A stretch of DNA of 64,000 nt. Source: Lytechinus pictus (lineage: Eukaryota > Echinodermata > Echinoidea > Temnopleuroida > Toxopneustidae). The position numbers and the translations under genes are program-made. Positions 35,734 to 45,450 of this stretch are shown here, piece by piece; position 1 is the first letter of the stretch, and the number at the start of each line of letters is the position of its first letter. The DNA is taken from assembly GCF_037042905.1 (NCBI RefSeq), contig NC_087254.1:23847103-23911102 (forward strand), given 5' to 3'. Below the pieces are notes generated by a model. It saw only the letters and a program-made list of their open reading frames with translations. It did no database searches and was not told the DNA's origin.

Positions 35734-38700
35734 CTGGGTTTTTTTTTTAAGAGATGGAAGAAATGGAGAGATAAGTGTCATTATGCTGGTGCTGGTCTGA
35801 TCACCTTTACAATTTTGGCTATATATTTAAATAGATTAAAACACTGATTTCAGACAAAAAAATCCCATCATTTCTCTTGGGAATTACTGTTTTTAATAAT
35901 AATAATAATAATTGGCATTTATATAGCGTTTTATCAATCTACGCTGTTCAAAGCGCTTAACAATTATTATTACCTGGTCACTGGATTCATAGCATTTCAA
36001 GCAGCCTGTTAGGCGCACACTTGCTAAACCAACCACAATGACGGTTGTTTCCTACCGGTACCCAATTAGCACCTGGGTGAGAGTGGCAAAGTGTGGATTG
36101 ACGCCTTGCCAAAGGACGCTAGGCCATGGTGGGATTCGAACACACAACCCTTTGATTACAAGGCGAGAGTCAGAACCGCTACACCACGACGCTTCCATGC
36201 TTTTATAGTAAGAAAGACATTCATCTTCTTCTGTTTATCCTTAATTAAATTCGATTTTAATCCATTATGTCTCCTTTTTTGCTATTAATCTCAAAATTTC
36301 TCAAAAACTGTAATTTTTCATTAAAAAGAATTGCAGGAAAAAGGATTATTTTTACCTGTTGGTATATCTGTGAGTCCAACACAGAAGGTATGGTATCCTC
36401 TATCACACTTATCACAAAACATCATCTTATCCTGTAAAGAGGAACAAATAATAATAATTAAAAAAAGATGGAACATATGAAATGTAATTCAAGGACAAGG
36501 TATGTTTGAAAAAAAAGCAAAATAATCCTGAATTATCAATCAAGATATACTAGTATGCAGAAGAGTCTTAGGAAACTGAAAATGTAATGGTTTAATGCAA
36601 GGGAAAGCGTGGAGAATATAGTGCTACTTGTGTCACACCATAAGTCTTAGTGAAGGCAATTAGCGTATTACTCGTATCTCCTATCCATCCAGGATCCCAT
36701 TCCCTTGTTTTGAATGTCATCATACCTCAGAGTTGGATCACCATACATTGAGCAGGTCTTAGGTATAGGTTACTACTGAGTATACATGTATACATGTATA
36801 CATACGCGGCCGTCACATGGCAAAACGGTGAATCTTAAAATTTTGACTTTTTCAGGTTTTGACACTTGGTGGGGTTTTTCAGTGAGCTCTTTTCATTTAT
36901 CTTACTCTCATAATTACAGGTATTTTAGTTTTCAAGATAGCATGGGCTATGTACAGTACTTTTTTCAAATTTGCCAACTCGTTTGAAGGTAAAAGGATGT
37001 ATCTTACAGATACACTCCAAAAATGTCACAGTAGAGCGCAATGTTCTTTGGTAAAAAGATGTATCTGTTAGTTACACTTTTCTTCCATCAAATGATTGAG
37101 CGCACCCAACTTCGTGAAATATGGCACAAGGATGTATCTGCAACATACATATTTTTACAATAATCAGTGAGCCTCGAACTTCATAGACTAGTTGATGGCA
37201 AAAAAATGTATCTACAACAACTACAATGTATCTACTACAACAACGTAGGACTAATGTGGACAGTTGGATATTTTGGCTAAATTCTCTATCTACATAAAAA
37301 CAGTTATTTTGATGAAAAACAAAAGTTAAATGTTAAAAAAACTGTGAAGGAAGATGAATTTAATGACATTCTTATAAATCTAACTAAATTCATCACTGGG
37401 AAATTTGGGAAATTTTCTTTTGAAGAAAGACAAAAGCTGTAACTTCAAAGTGATTTTTCTTAGAATGTGCATTTTGCAGATACAACGTTTTGCCATGCAA
37501 CGGCCGAGCAGGTCTTGCACTCCATACACTGCCAGGGGTACAACCAACTCATCGTTCATACCCCCTATCCATCCCCTATTACCTCCTCAACATTCTTATC
37601 CCCTATCCCCATCCCCTATTACCTCCCCTCCTATCTAATATCATCATACCTCATGTGTAGGATCACCACATTGTGAACAGGTCTTGCATTCCATACACTG
37701 CCAAGGGTAGGTCTTAATGGTTGCTACCAACTCATCATTCATATCCAAACATGACGGGTGACCTACGGAGGTTAAAAAAATATATATATATAAAATGTAA
37801 GGACATTAACAGGAAAAGCAATCTTTTTGTAAAGAAGTGTCACATCATCTTGTCAAGTGTTGTAGAGATGGCATGAGCAAGCTAGCTGTTGCTTCCTTCC
37901 AGTCGTATTATGCATGAAAGTAAAAGTAGGAAGGAATTCCCTGAATGACATATGCAAGCAAAAGCATATCGATATGAAAGGGCATAGATTATTCTACACC
38001 TCAAATGTATTTTAAGTCACACAGCTATAGGGTCATATACAATAATGTATACATACTTAAGATACAGATAATGAACATTGAATATTAACATAAGTAGGAA
38101 TCTTTCATTTTCAAGTCGTCATGTTGATAAGTGAGAATCCCTTCATAAGTCGATACCAGAACTAGGGTGATGATACATACCACTGTTATCACACTGTGAG
38201 CAGTGAACCAGATTCTCTGAAACTCCCTTGGTGTTACTTCGTCTGTCTTTCAAACATAAGCCGCAGATAGCAGTAGGCTTGATCTTGGGCTGGAAGATGG
38301 CAGAGAGAAAGAAGAAGATTGTTAAGAGTGACACCAATAAAGAGATGGGAAGCAATGTCTGAACCTAGCCCTTTCAGATTTGGGTAAATCTTGAATTTTG
38401 TTTATTTTCATGAAGTACTCCACAGACCGAGGTATCCTACTTTTAGGATTTAGCCGTTTAAGTAAACTTTATCCTGAACTGATGAGACCAACCAAAGAAG
38501 AAAAAAAAGAAAATTTAAGAATGTTCTCAAATAGAGACATTGATCTTTGAGCAGTCTATCTCAAAATACCATAGTAAGGGAAAGCATCCCAAAAGAAACA
38601 GGTCATTTTTATGAACATTCCCTGTGGCATGTACCTGATAAGGTCTTGGAGCAGTTGGTACCACTGCTTCCATACTCTGCTGCAGAGCCTCAGGACCAGG

Positions 38701-41700
38701 TAGTCTCACCATGTCACTGTCCCCACTGCCACCAGACTCTGGCCCTGGCTGGACTATGATCGGTCCTGCCCTCGGTCTCAAGATGGTAGGTCCTGATGGT
38801 GACTTGGATGCTGCTGGCGTAGAACTCACAGGAGGCGGCTGCTGCTCTTCTTGTTTCTGTGGTGGAGGTGGCTTCTGTTGCTTTGGGCGTGGTGCTTGCC
38901 GTTGCGGTTTTGGTTTCTCCTGCTGCTGCTGTACTGGTTGGAGTGGTTGATTCAGTAACTGTTGCAGACGTTGCTCTTGTTGCTGCCGCTGTTGATGCTC
39001 ATTCAGTGGTTGACTGGTGACAGATTTGCTCTTTTCCTTATCCTTGTCTCTATCCTCATTTTTGGTTAATTCCTTTGAGGTCAAAATGAGAAAAATTATA
39101 AACTGCATCCATGCAGCTTGTTCCCTAATGTTATTCAGTACTCGTAACCCTATATAGCCCTGGGGAGGGGGTATTTAGCCCCCTTCGTCCTGGCATTTTT
39201 TCTCGATAAATTGGTAACATGAACAAATTTGCAATCTACAATTACAATGGTTACAATTAAGATTGAAGGAATTCATAAGTGTCTTAAGAAAAAAAAATAA
39301 TGAAAATGATTTTGATGTTCTGTATTAATTTAATAAGGGTGTTTTAATAGGCCAGGTAAATTCTGATACAATCCTATATGGTTGGGGGTGACAAGAAGAG
39401 AATGATTGGGGCATTCATGGTACTACTGGGGTTAATTAACACTCCTAATGAAAAAACGCTACTTACAGCCATGATATCAAGATCATCATCTCCCTCTTCC
39501 TCCTCCACTTCAGGACCATAGTCAGTCTTTCTCCTGATCGCCATTGGACCATAGATGGCAGTGTTCAATGGCAAATAATTCAGTTCATCAGCTGAGTAAC
39601 TATGACAAGAACAATGTGATGATAAATGGTGATGGTATATGGATGAATAGTTTCTTATGCCTGCTTTCAGAATATCATTTCTCGCTGGCTAGAATGATAA
39701 GTTTTAACAGTTGGACAAAAATATGAGGCAGGTAAGGAAATGTTTAACATCTTCCCAGGACCAGCCTCAATAACAAAAATACATTACTTTCATGAACAGA
39801 CACACTATCTGCAGTAGTCTTGATACTGACCTGGGAAGAATGTTACAGGATAGGTACGAATCTCTGTATCCTTTTTATAATTACACCTCTTCCATACAAT
39901 ATTATATTGCTCTCATGAACCGACTTACTATCTGCCGTAGTCTTGATACTGACCTGGGAAGAATGTTACAGGATAGGCACGAATCTCTGTATCCTTTTTA
40001 TCATGACACCTCTACCCATACAAAATATCAATGTCGTTATTATCAGACTTACTATCTACAGTAGTCCTGGTACTGGCCAGGGATGACCGCTACAGGATAG
40101 GCACCGATCTTTGTATCCTCTTTACTCAACTTCTTCATCTGGAGTTGCTAAAAAAAAAGAAAATGAAAATACTCATAATTTCGACTGCTCCTAAATGTGT
40201 TGGTTGGTATTCTGCGAGGAGAAAGAAGAACCCAACATACATTATCCATTATCCTCAAGAAAAACTTTCAGTTTGCAAGAATTTTGAATTGATCAACCAG
40301 ACTGATTGTAGTATTTCTATACTTTGTTACAAAAAAGAAGGGCGTTTTGATAAACATGTACTCTAAAGAGTTTGATATCCCCCCCCCCCCGGAAAAAAAA
40401 ATATTTTAAGATCTATCAACAGCTTAGCATCATATAAATGAAGAACAATGTGTAATGTGATCTTACCTACAGTCTCCAGTAACTGCAGCAAGAAGAAATT
40501 TTGAAGAAAGTATTTAAAATCAAGATGAATTCTGATATCATCATAAATCTTGATGTCTTAAGTTCTGACATATTCTGACCAAACAAGCCAAATATTATGA
40601 AACAATGCTACCAGCTAAAAAACCTAGTATAATAGAAATCACTAACACAGATAAGCACATATGGGCTAATGCACTGATCATAACTTTGAAAAAGACCAAG
40701 CTGACAGCGTGCCATCATGCTAACTCACCATTGTTTGTAGGTCAAAGTAGTACTGTCTTTCTTCTCTCTTCTCTCTCATCAAGAGTGCGTTGAACTCTGC
40801 GGCTTGTTTGGCAGCCTTCTTGATGTATTCTTTGATCTTACTTGCATCCATTGTTGGCTGTTAAAAGTAGAGTAATTAATATAAAACAAAATAAAGTTAC
40901 CTTTAGTACATACAACCATTAATATTCACAAATCTTTGATTACAAAGACATTCCATTTATACTGAATACTAACAAGTATATGTATTTGATGGAAATGCTT
41001 AAAATGCCCTCTTGAGCAGAATGCTTTCCATGTAAGTTCCATTGAATGTCCCTTCAGCCATGCCTTTCAGATAATTCATATGAAACATTATTACATTTAT
41101 ATGCCCATATTTGGAAGTTGAATTGGTTGATTCAGCAATTATGGTCAATATGAACTTCATATTATTTACCTTTTGCATCTCTGGACATGGTAATAACTCA
41201 AATACCTTTTTTCCAAACAGTACTAAACATATCTTTGTTGCTTCATACAAAAAACCCTGCATTTGTTTACATTTTGTACGGGAACCTATTGAAAAGTGGA
41301 TTAAAAGCATTGCTTTCCAAATTGAGGTTAAGAAATATGTTGAAAGACATTTTTCCACTTCTTGAATATCAGTCTGGTATCAAAACCTTTAACTTTGATC
41401 AAATTGGCTATAGTAGTGTTTGGAAGAGAGCTATTCATTCATGGAAAAATAAAGTATACATGGTAAAGATACATGTATTTCATTTCTATGTAATGAGGAG
41501 TATAAGGCCAAGGTCCTCACCGCTTCGTATCCTTTATGCTGATTACTGATATTCTGCCTCTGTTTTTCCTGGACCAATCGGGCGTACTCGGTGTATCTGT
41601 TAGGATAATCCTTCATCATCAGGTCATATACCTCATCTCCTCGTAGGGCAGTCAAACCTGGGAGGGAATACCAAAGTTGATATATACAAGCAATGCGCAT

Positions 41701-44700
41701 CATCAAGGTATGATGATGTAGGAAGTAGGAAGAATTACATGCACAAGGTAAATTTGGAACAGTTCTAGCATGTCCGATGCAAAGCTGAGTGCGTTTGGAC
41801 AGTTTCAGGGTTAAAAGTATGTTTTGATGCACATTCATAATGATGCTTGTTGTAGGTTTTATAAGAGAGCAAAGTTAATCCTTGTTATTTGATACACCAT
41901 CCTCATCTCAAAACCATGAGCAGTCATTACACTTTTACTGGTCATTATTAAATCTACATATTAGCCACAGCAAATGACCTGTCACATGCGCACACACACA
42001 CAACCAATCATATCATCGGGATCCACTTTTTCATCTTACAATACTGACTAAATGGTTTTTCAACAATGAACTTTCAAAATTGATGCTTCTGCCATTGTCA
42101 GTAGCAATGGATGACAAACCAAAGCTATTTTGATCCCTTAGTCTTGCATGTAACTTTAGTGAGCAAGGCAAAATAATAAAACATAAGGCAATGAACTTCT
42201 TGCAGTATAAATCATAAATCAATCATGACACACTTGAGGGAGATGGCTCCGTCTTACAAAGAGATACGATTGATCCAATTAATCGTAACTTTTTGGAAAT
42301 CCATCAGTGTCATATTTTTTTCTACAGGAAATTTGCACAATGTCCTTGGTAAACAAAGAGAATACAGAATTGTCAAGAAAACAGTGAATGTATGAATATA
42401 TGTAATTTCTAGAAAATATTTTGAGTAAACATGTATTTTAGATGTTGATGTTGCTGGCCTTCCATAGTTGCGATTGATTGGATCAATCCTTACTCTTTGT
42501 AAGATGGAGCCCTGGTCCGCCTTCTAGGACTGACAGGATTAAGGTATGACCAGGAGCCCATTGCAGAAAACGGTGCATCTAATTAAAACAAAATTGGGAA
42601 AGAATAATAAAATGCAAGTCCCAGTATGAGTGCTTCTCATTCAAGAAGCATGCTACTGAAATTAAAGAAACATTTCATTTTCAGGGTTGTTTTTGATAGC
42701 ATCTCTTTCTGCCATACGCCCTGTCCTTCTAAATTCAAATTCATATCACTCAAAGAGTAGCACATATACCTACCAAGCGTAACCTGTTCCTCTGTGACCA
42801 CACCCCTCTCTCGAAGAAATTCCTTCTCCTTGATATCCATTACCCGCCTCTCAAGATCTAAGGTATACATATATTGACAAAAAAATAGTTAACATACAGA
42901 GTTTGTGACCAAAATGAATTGAGGGTATTGAACCCTATCAATATTTAAAACATATTTGAAATTCAAGTACTACTGTAGTTTCAAATAGGAAATCTAAGAA
43001 GAAAACTGGGCCCCGTTTCACTAAGAATGTTATCCATCGAGATTACAACCTTCTCTTCTAAGCCCATGAGAAATTTGATTGTTTCTGAACAAAATTGTCA
43101 CAGATTTATTTGTTTTACGAGTTTTATGAATCAGATCCGTGTTTGAAAAATTAGAATTATTTGAAAATTTAATGAAAGCGTGCCAAATGTCATGTAACTG
43201 GCAAATTTATAGAGTAGATGTCATGCAATTGATATTGAAACTATTGATGGCAGGTTCGAAATGAAAAGAAAGCCTGATTATCATGTTAGGTTAGGGCAAT
43301 TGAGGCTAAAGGGTATCAGTCGTCATTATATGACACCCTCGAACACTCAAGAAGTTGACACACAGGAGAGTAGGATCAGTAAGCTGTATGAGTAATTCTA
43401 TAATTTGGAATGTTACAGCATAGTAAAAAAACATACTGATACAATACACAAACTTACTTGGGTACTTGCGCTTGAAGGATTTGACTCCCAGGAACTCACT
43501 GATCTGTTCCTGGACAAAGTACCATTCGCCAGGATTGTCCTGTGGCCACTGGTACTCAAAGACATTCTCTGCAGGAAAATGGCCCAAACTGAAAAAAGAA
43601 GAAATCAAAATGTTTATGATTAATGTTATTTCCAGTTAAAAATACATCACTCTGAAATGCATGGATGATGGTAAGATCTCTTTATTTGGTTTGAGAGATG
43701 CTAGGTAGGATAACAATCTAATTATTTTTTTGGTTTATTATAAATAAAAAGGCTTTGTGCCTAAAATGCACCTCCTTATTCACTTTGAAAAGTTTCTTAT
43801 CTAATAATCATATTTTAGGAAAAATAACAGGTCCACATAGAATATTGATAAACCTTATAAAAAACTAGACATTTGTTCTACTGTTATTTAAAAAAATGTT
43901 TTGAATGAAAGTACTGCACTGAATAACAAACAGACATGTCATTAAAATATGGAACACAACCAAGAAAGAAGCTTGAATGCATCTATTTTCTTTTGAAAAT
44001 TTGTACAAAAAAAGACTTACTCATCATCACTCTGGATAGTAGGGGTACTTGTCCTGGACCTCTTGGGACTGGCCCTTGGGCTTTCATCTATCAGCTCCCG
44101 GACCCTCTTCACGGGCAATGGACTTCCTTGAAGGCTATCCCTGTAGTCAAGCTCTCCACTCTTGGCTGAAACAAAACTCTCCATGCTGCACTCATCATAA
44201 ATCTTGGGAACCTTGTCAATGTTACAGTCATCAAGACTGTCCTTGGTGCCGAGTTCAGCCATGGAGTCCTGAGTGTTCCCATCTTCTGTTTCTATGATCT
44301 GGGTGTCCATGAGCTCTGGTTCCTGATCATTTTCAGCGCTCTGGGACTCCTTTTCTACACCGTCTGCGTTAGCCATTTCTTTATCACCTACAATGCCAGC
44401 ATCACTAACAGCCAAAGCTGATTCATCATTGGGATCTTGATCTTCCTGAGAAGAACCTTCTTCTTTCGTTCCTTCTTGACTGAATTCTGAGACAAGAGAA
44501 TCACTGATTAAGTTGGCTACTACATTTTCTGTGCTGCTCTCACATGGGACTGGTGATCTGCTGCTTTCCTTATCACTAGGCTCTGCCTGATGACTTTCCA
44601 AATTTCCTTCATTGGGAGTGGAATCACCATGTACTTGACAGCTTCCTCCACTGGTCTCGTCCTTATCAGGCTCACTTGTTTGTCCTACAGCCATCTCTGA

Positions 44701-45441
44701 GAGAGCAGCATTTTCAATTATGTCAACAGAGTCTTTATCTGCATCTTCACTAGATTCCTTCTTCTCAGAAGAACCATTGCTTCCAATTTGAATACCTTCA
44801 CCTAGATTTGTGTCACCATCTGTACATTCCATACCTTCTTCTTCAAGCTCTTGGTTTCCTCCATCGATACCTTGCCTCACAACTTCACCAGGAGTCTCCA
44901 CACTCTTTTCACCAACAGATGCCTCTTCTGAATGTTCTTGGATGGAAATGTCAATTTGGTTTTCATTTTCAGATGAAAATGCTGCACTTTGTGTTGCTGA
45001 ATCAACTCCTGGACCATCCTTTACAACTTCCTTTTGAACTTGGTCAGGTACTTCCTGGGTTTCTGGAGCACTCTGCACAACACTCCCATTTCCTGACTTT
45101 TCCAAAATTTTCTCTATCGAAAGGGGCACTCCTTCTTGACCTCCAGAATTCTCCACAGAAGATACATCAGTCTTTCTTGTCAGATTTTGCTTTTGTTGTA
45201 GCGATCCTTCGAGAGGCTCAACCAATTTTTCTGGTAACCCTGTTTCAGGTTGTGTTAACCCGAGCTCTAAAGATCCTTCTCCAAGAGGTTCTTTTGCAGT
45301 TGTGCTTACAGGCGCACTGCCAGCTTCCAAAGTGTCACTTTTGTCATCAGGTGATGGTTGATCTTGGCTGCTACTCTCCATCTCCGGACTCCTCTCACCC
45401 GGTGACAAAGCAACATGGGGAAATTCAGTTGTGGAATCCAT
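35351..45441 (-). CDS. PHF10: PHF10/BAF45A (SAYP-type) PBAF subunit, 12 coding exons plus two extra tandem exon copies
   Basis: Reading down the minus strand, exons are 45441-44021, 43588-43458, 42857-42774, 41657-41521, 40857-40729, 40147-40053, 39599-39467, 39072-38635, 38289-38181, 37762-37650, 36431-36356 and 35733-35351. All phases fit (3249 nt, 1082 codons plus stop). The SAY domain (from residue ~474) includes [42 protein letters not shown] and [11 protein letters not shown]; the double PHD finger is at about 860-965. PHF10 homologues are nuclear subunits of the PBAF SWI/SNF complex, whose paired PHDs bind histone H3 tails. Human PHF10 is about 498 aa; the extra length is an acidic N-terminal exon, a Q/P-rich insert and a P/Q tail. 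It converges on SEC14L1. Confidence 0.95.
35894..36190 (-). mobile_element. tRNA-derived SINE, antisense in the last PHF10 intron direction
   Basis: Reads on the minus strand, i.e. the same strand as PHF10. The box B inverse GGGATTCGAACAC and box A region lie near 36130-36185. The central region and the GGCATTTATATAGCG tail with (AAT)n at 35894 match the SINE at 31091-31376. It lies between the last two PHF10 coding exons. Confidence 0.9.
36356..36431 (-). CDS. PHF10: PHF10 exon 11: PHD2 core
   Basis: Encodes [20 protein letters not shown] and TDIPT. [12 protein letters not shown] supplies zinc ligands of PHD2 and is nearly identical to the vertebrate protein. It enters in phase 0 and exits in phase 1 with GTAAAA. 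Confidence 0.97.
36990..37235. repeat. Imperfect repeats around AAGGATGTATCT
   Basis: GGTAAAAGGATGTATCTTACAG, GGTAAAAAGATGTATCTGTTAG, GCACAAGGATGTATCTGCAAC and GCAAAAAAATGTATCTACAAC recur at about 65-75 bp spacing in a PHF10 intron. Strongly diverged. Confidence 0.55.
37490..37580 (-). repeat. Degenerate duplicate of part of PHF10 exon 10
   Basis: GAGCAGGTCTTGCACTCCATACACTGCCAGGGGTA at about 37505 matches the exon antisense sequence at 37677-37710 (GAACAGGTCTTGCATTCCATACACTGCCAAGGGTA), followed by CCAACTCATCGTTCATA versus CCAACTCATCATTCATA. The exon-internal GGTCTTAATGGTTGCTA is missing, so the copy is deleted internally and lacks the whole reading frame. Confidence 0.75.
37650..37762 (-). 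CDS. PHF10: PHF10 exon 10: PHD1 end to PHD2 start
   Basis: Encodes [20 protein letters not shown] and [18 protein letters not shown]. The [11 protein letters not shown] motif links the two PHD fingers in BAF45 proteins. It enters in phase 1, exits in phase 0. A partial duplicate of its 3' end lies at 37495-37575. Confidence 0.97.
38181..38289 (-). CDS. PHF10: PHF10 exon 9: PHD1 first zinc ligands
   Basis: Encodes [20 protein letters not shown] and [11 protein letters not shown]. The CxxC and HCSQC ligands match PHD1 of BAF45 family members. It enters in phase 0 and exits in phase 1 with GTATGT. Confidence 0.97.
38635..39072 (-). CDS. PHF10: PHF10 exon 8: Gln/Pro-rich linker
   Basis: 146 codons, phase 0. 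It begins [17 protein letters not shown], then has a Gln-rich stretch ([18 protein letters not shown]), a Pro/Lys/Gln stretch, and Ser/Gly-rich sequence, ending [11 protein letters not shown]. The acceptor is CAAAG and the donor GTACAT. The corresponding vertebrate linker is shorter and Lys/Ser-rich. The frame and phases support coding; the function is unknown. Confidence 0.88.
39467..39599 (-). CDS. PHF10: PHF10 exon 7: end of SAY domain
   Basis: Encodes [20 protein letters not shown], then an acidic tail [23 protein letters not shown] closely matches the vertebrate SAY end. The acceptor is TCATAG and the donor GTAAGT. It enters in phase 2, compatible with all three tandem exon-6 copies. Confidence 0.96.
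39806..39888 (-). CDS. PHF10: PHF10 extra exon copy C (candidate alternative exon 6)
   Basis: Third tandem copy of exon 6. Its open frame includes [20 protein letters not shown] and CRY across the junction. It is 83 nt with the same phases as exon 6A. The donor is GTGTGT and the acceptor (TGGAAG) has a poor pyrimidine tract. It is nearly identical to copy B. It could be a weakly used alternative exon or a decaying duplicate. Confidence 0.5.
39929..40011 (-). CDS. PHF10: PHF10 extra exon copy B (candidate alternative exon 6)
   Basis: Second tandem copy. Its frame reads [20 protein letters not shown] then GRY. The donor GTAAGT is strong. The acceptor GGGTAG has a weak pyrimidine tract. It is separated from exon 6A by only 41 bp and from copy C by 40 bp, too short for splicing between them. 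Relative to 6A it carries A-V-I to T-F-F and G to R changes plus several silent changes. Confidence 0.55.
40053..40147 (-). CDS. PHF10: PHF10 exon 6A: conserved SAY-domain exon
   Basis: Encodes [15 protein letters not shown] then [16 protein letters not shown]. This is the most conserved of the three copies (vertebrate: SYPVALIPGQFQEYYK). The acceptor has a T10 tract and the donor is GTAAGT. It enters in phase 0 and exits in phase 2. A 16-nt stretch with good splice sites at 40467-40482 could be a microexon, but its 16-nt form breaks the frame, so I left it out. Confidence 0.94.
40729..40857 (-). CDS. PHF10: PHF10 exon 5: SAY-domain helix
   Basis: 43 codons, phase 0, with [20 protein letters not shown] and [11 protein letters not shown]. 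YIKKAAKxAAEFN is a hallmark of PHF10/SAYP. The donor is GTGAGT. Confidence 0.97.
41521..41657 (-). CDS. PHF10: PHF10 exon 4: SAY domain
   Basis: Encodes [20 protein letters not shown], then [20 protein letters not shown]. It enters in phase 1 and exits in phase 0 with GTGAGG. It matches the vertebrate GLTALRSDEVIDLMIKEYP segment. Confidence 0.97.
42245..42511. mobile_element. Family C MITE
   Basis: GGCTCCGTCTTACAAAGAGA at the left is inverted as CTCTTTGTAAGATGGAGCC at the right, and the match extends through GATTGATCCAATTAATCG. About 267 bp with no ORF. A related interrupted copy is at 23965-24200. Confidence 0.88.
42774..42857 (-). CDS. PHF10: PHF10 exon 3: SAY domain
   Basis: Encodes [20 protein letters not shown] and TEEQVTLG. 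It matches [21 protein letters not shown] of the vertebrate protein. The donor is GTAGGT. Confidence 0.96.
43458..43588 (-). CDS. PHF10: PHF10 exon 2: start of SAY domain
   Basis: Encodes [20 protein letters not shown] and [17 protein letters not shown]. Human PHF10 has YPAENLIEYKWP and QVSEYLGVTSFKRKYP at the same place. It enters in phase 2 and exits in phase 1. Confidence 0.97.
44021..45441 (-). CDS. PHF10: PHF10 first coding exon: long acidic Ser/Glu-rich N-terminal region
   Basis: 474 codons in one exon, starting [20 protein letters not shown]. The ATG at 45441 lies 9 nt inside the exon after a TTTTGCAG acceptor; a frame Met 15 nt upstream falls in the intron, so I chose this one. The sequence is rich in Ser, Glu, Asp and Gln without a recognised domain. 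It ends in a basic/Ser stretch ([20 protein letters not shown]) like the KRRR and Ser region before SAY in human PHF10. Human has only about 90 residues before SAY. Confidence 0.9.
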
Positions 45442-45450
45442 AATTGAAAC

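Noticed and set aside
35287..35781. Long ORFs in the other frames of the PHF10 last exon, including + strand 35302-35649
   Set aside because: Shadows of the Pro/Gln repeat. Only the frame that continues the PHD2 Cys ligands is supported.
38711..38950. Cys/Gly-rich ORF on the + strand
   Set aside because: Antisense of the Gln/Pro-rich PHF10 linker. The Cys-rich look comes from reversed CAG/CCA codons.
39792..40064. 90-codon + strand ORF with an internal repeat
   Set aside because: Antisense of the tandem PHF10 exon copies, which explain the repeat.
40467..40482. 16-nt stretch with good flanking splice sites inside PHF10 (CTGCAG before, GTAAGA after, minus strand)
   Set aside because: Including 16 nt between exons 5 and 6A shifts the frame to a stop. 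Only a 12-nt form with a weaker GTAGGT donor would fit.
44808..45443. 211-codon ORF on the + strand opposite PHF10 exon 1
   Set aside because: Antisense of a long coding exon with no domain and no splice context of its own.
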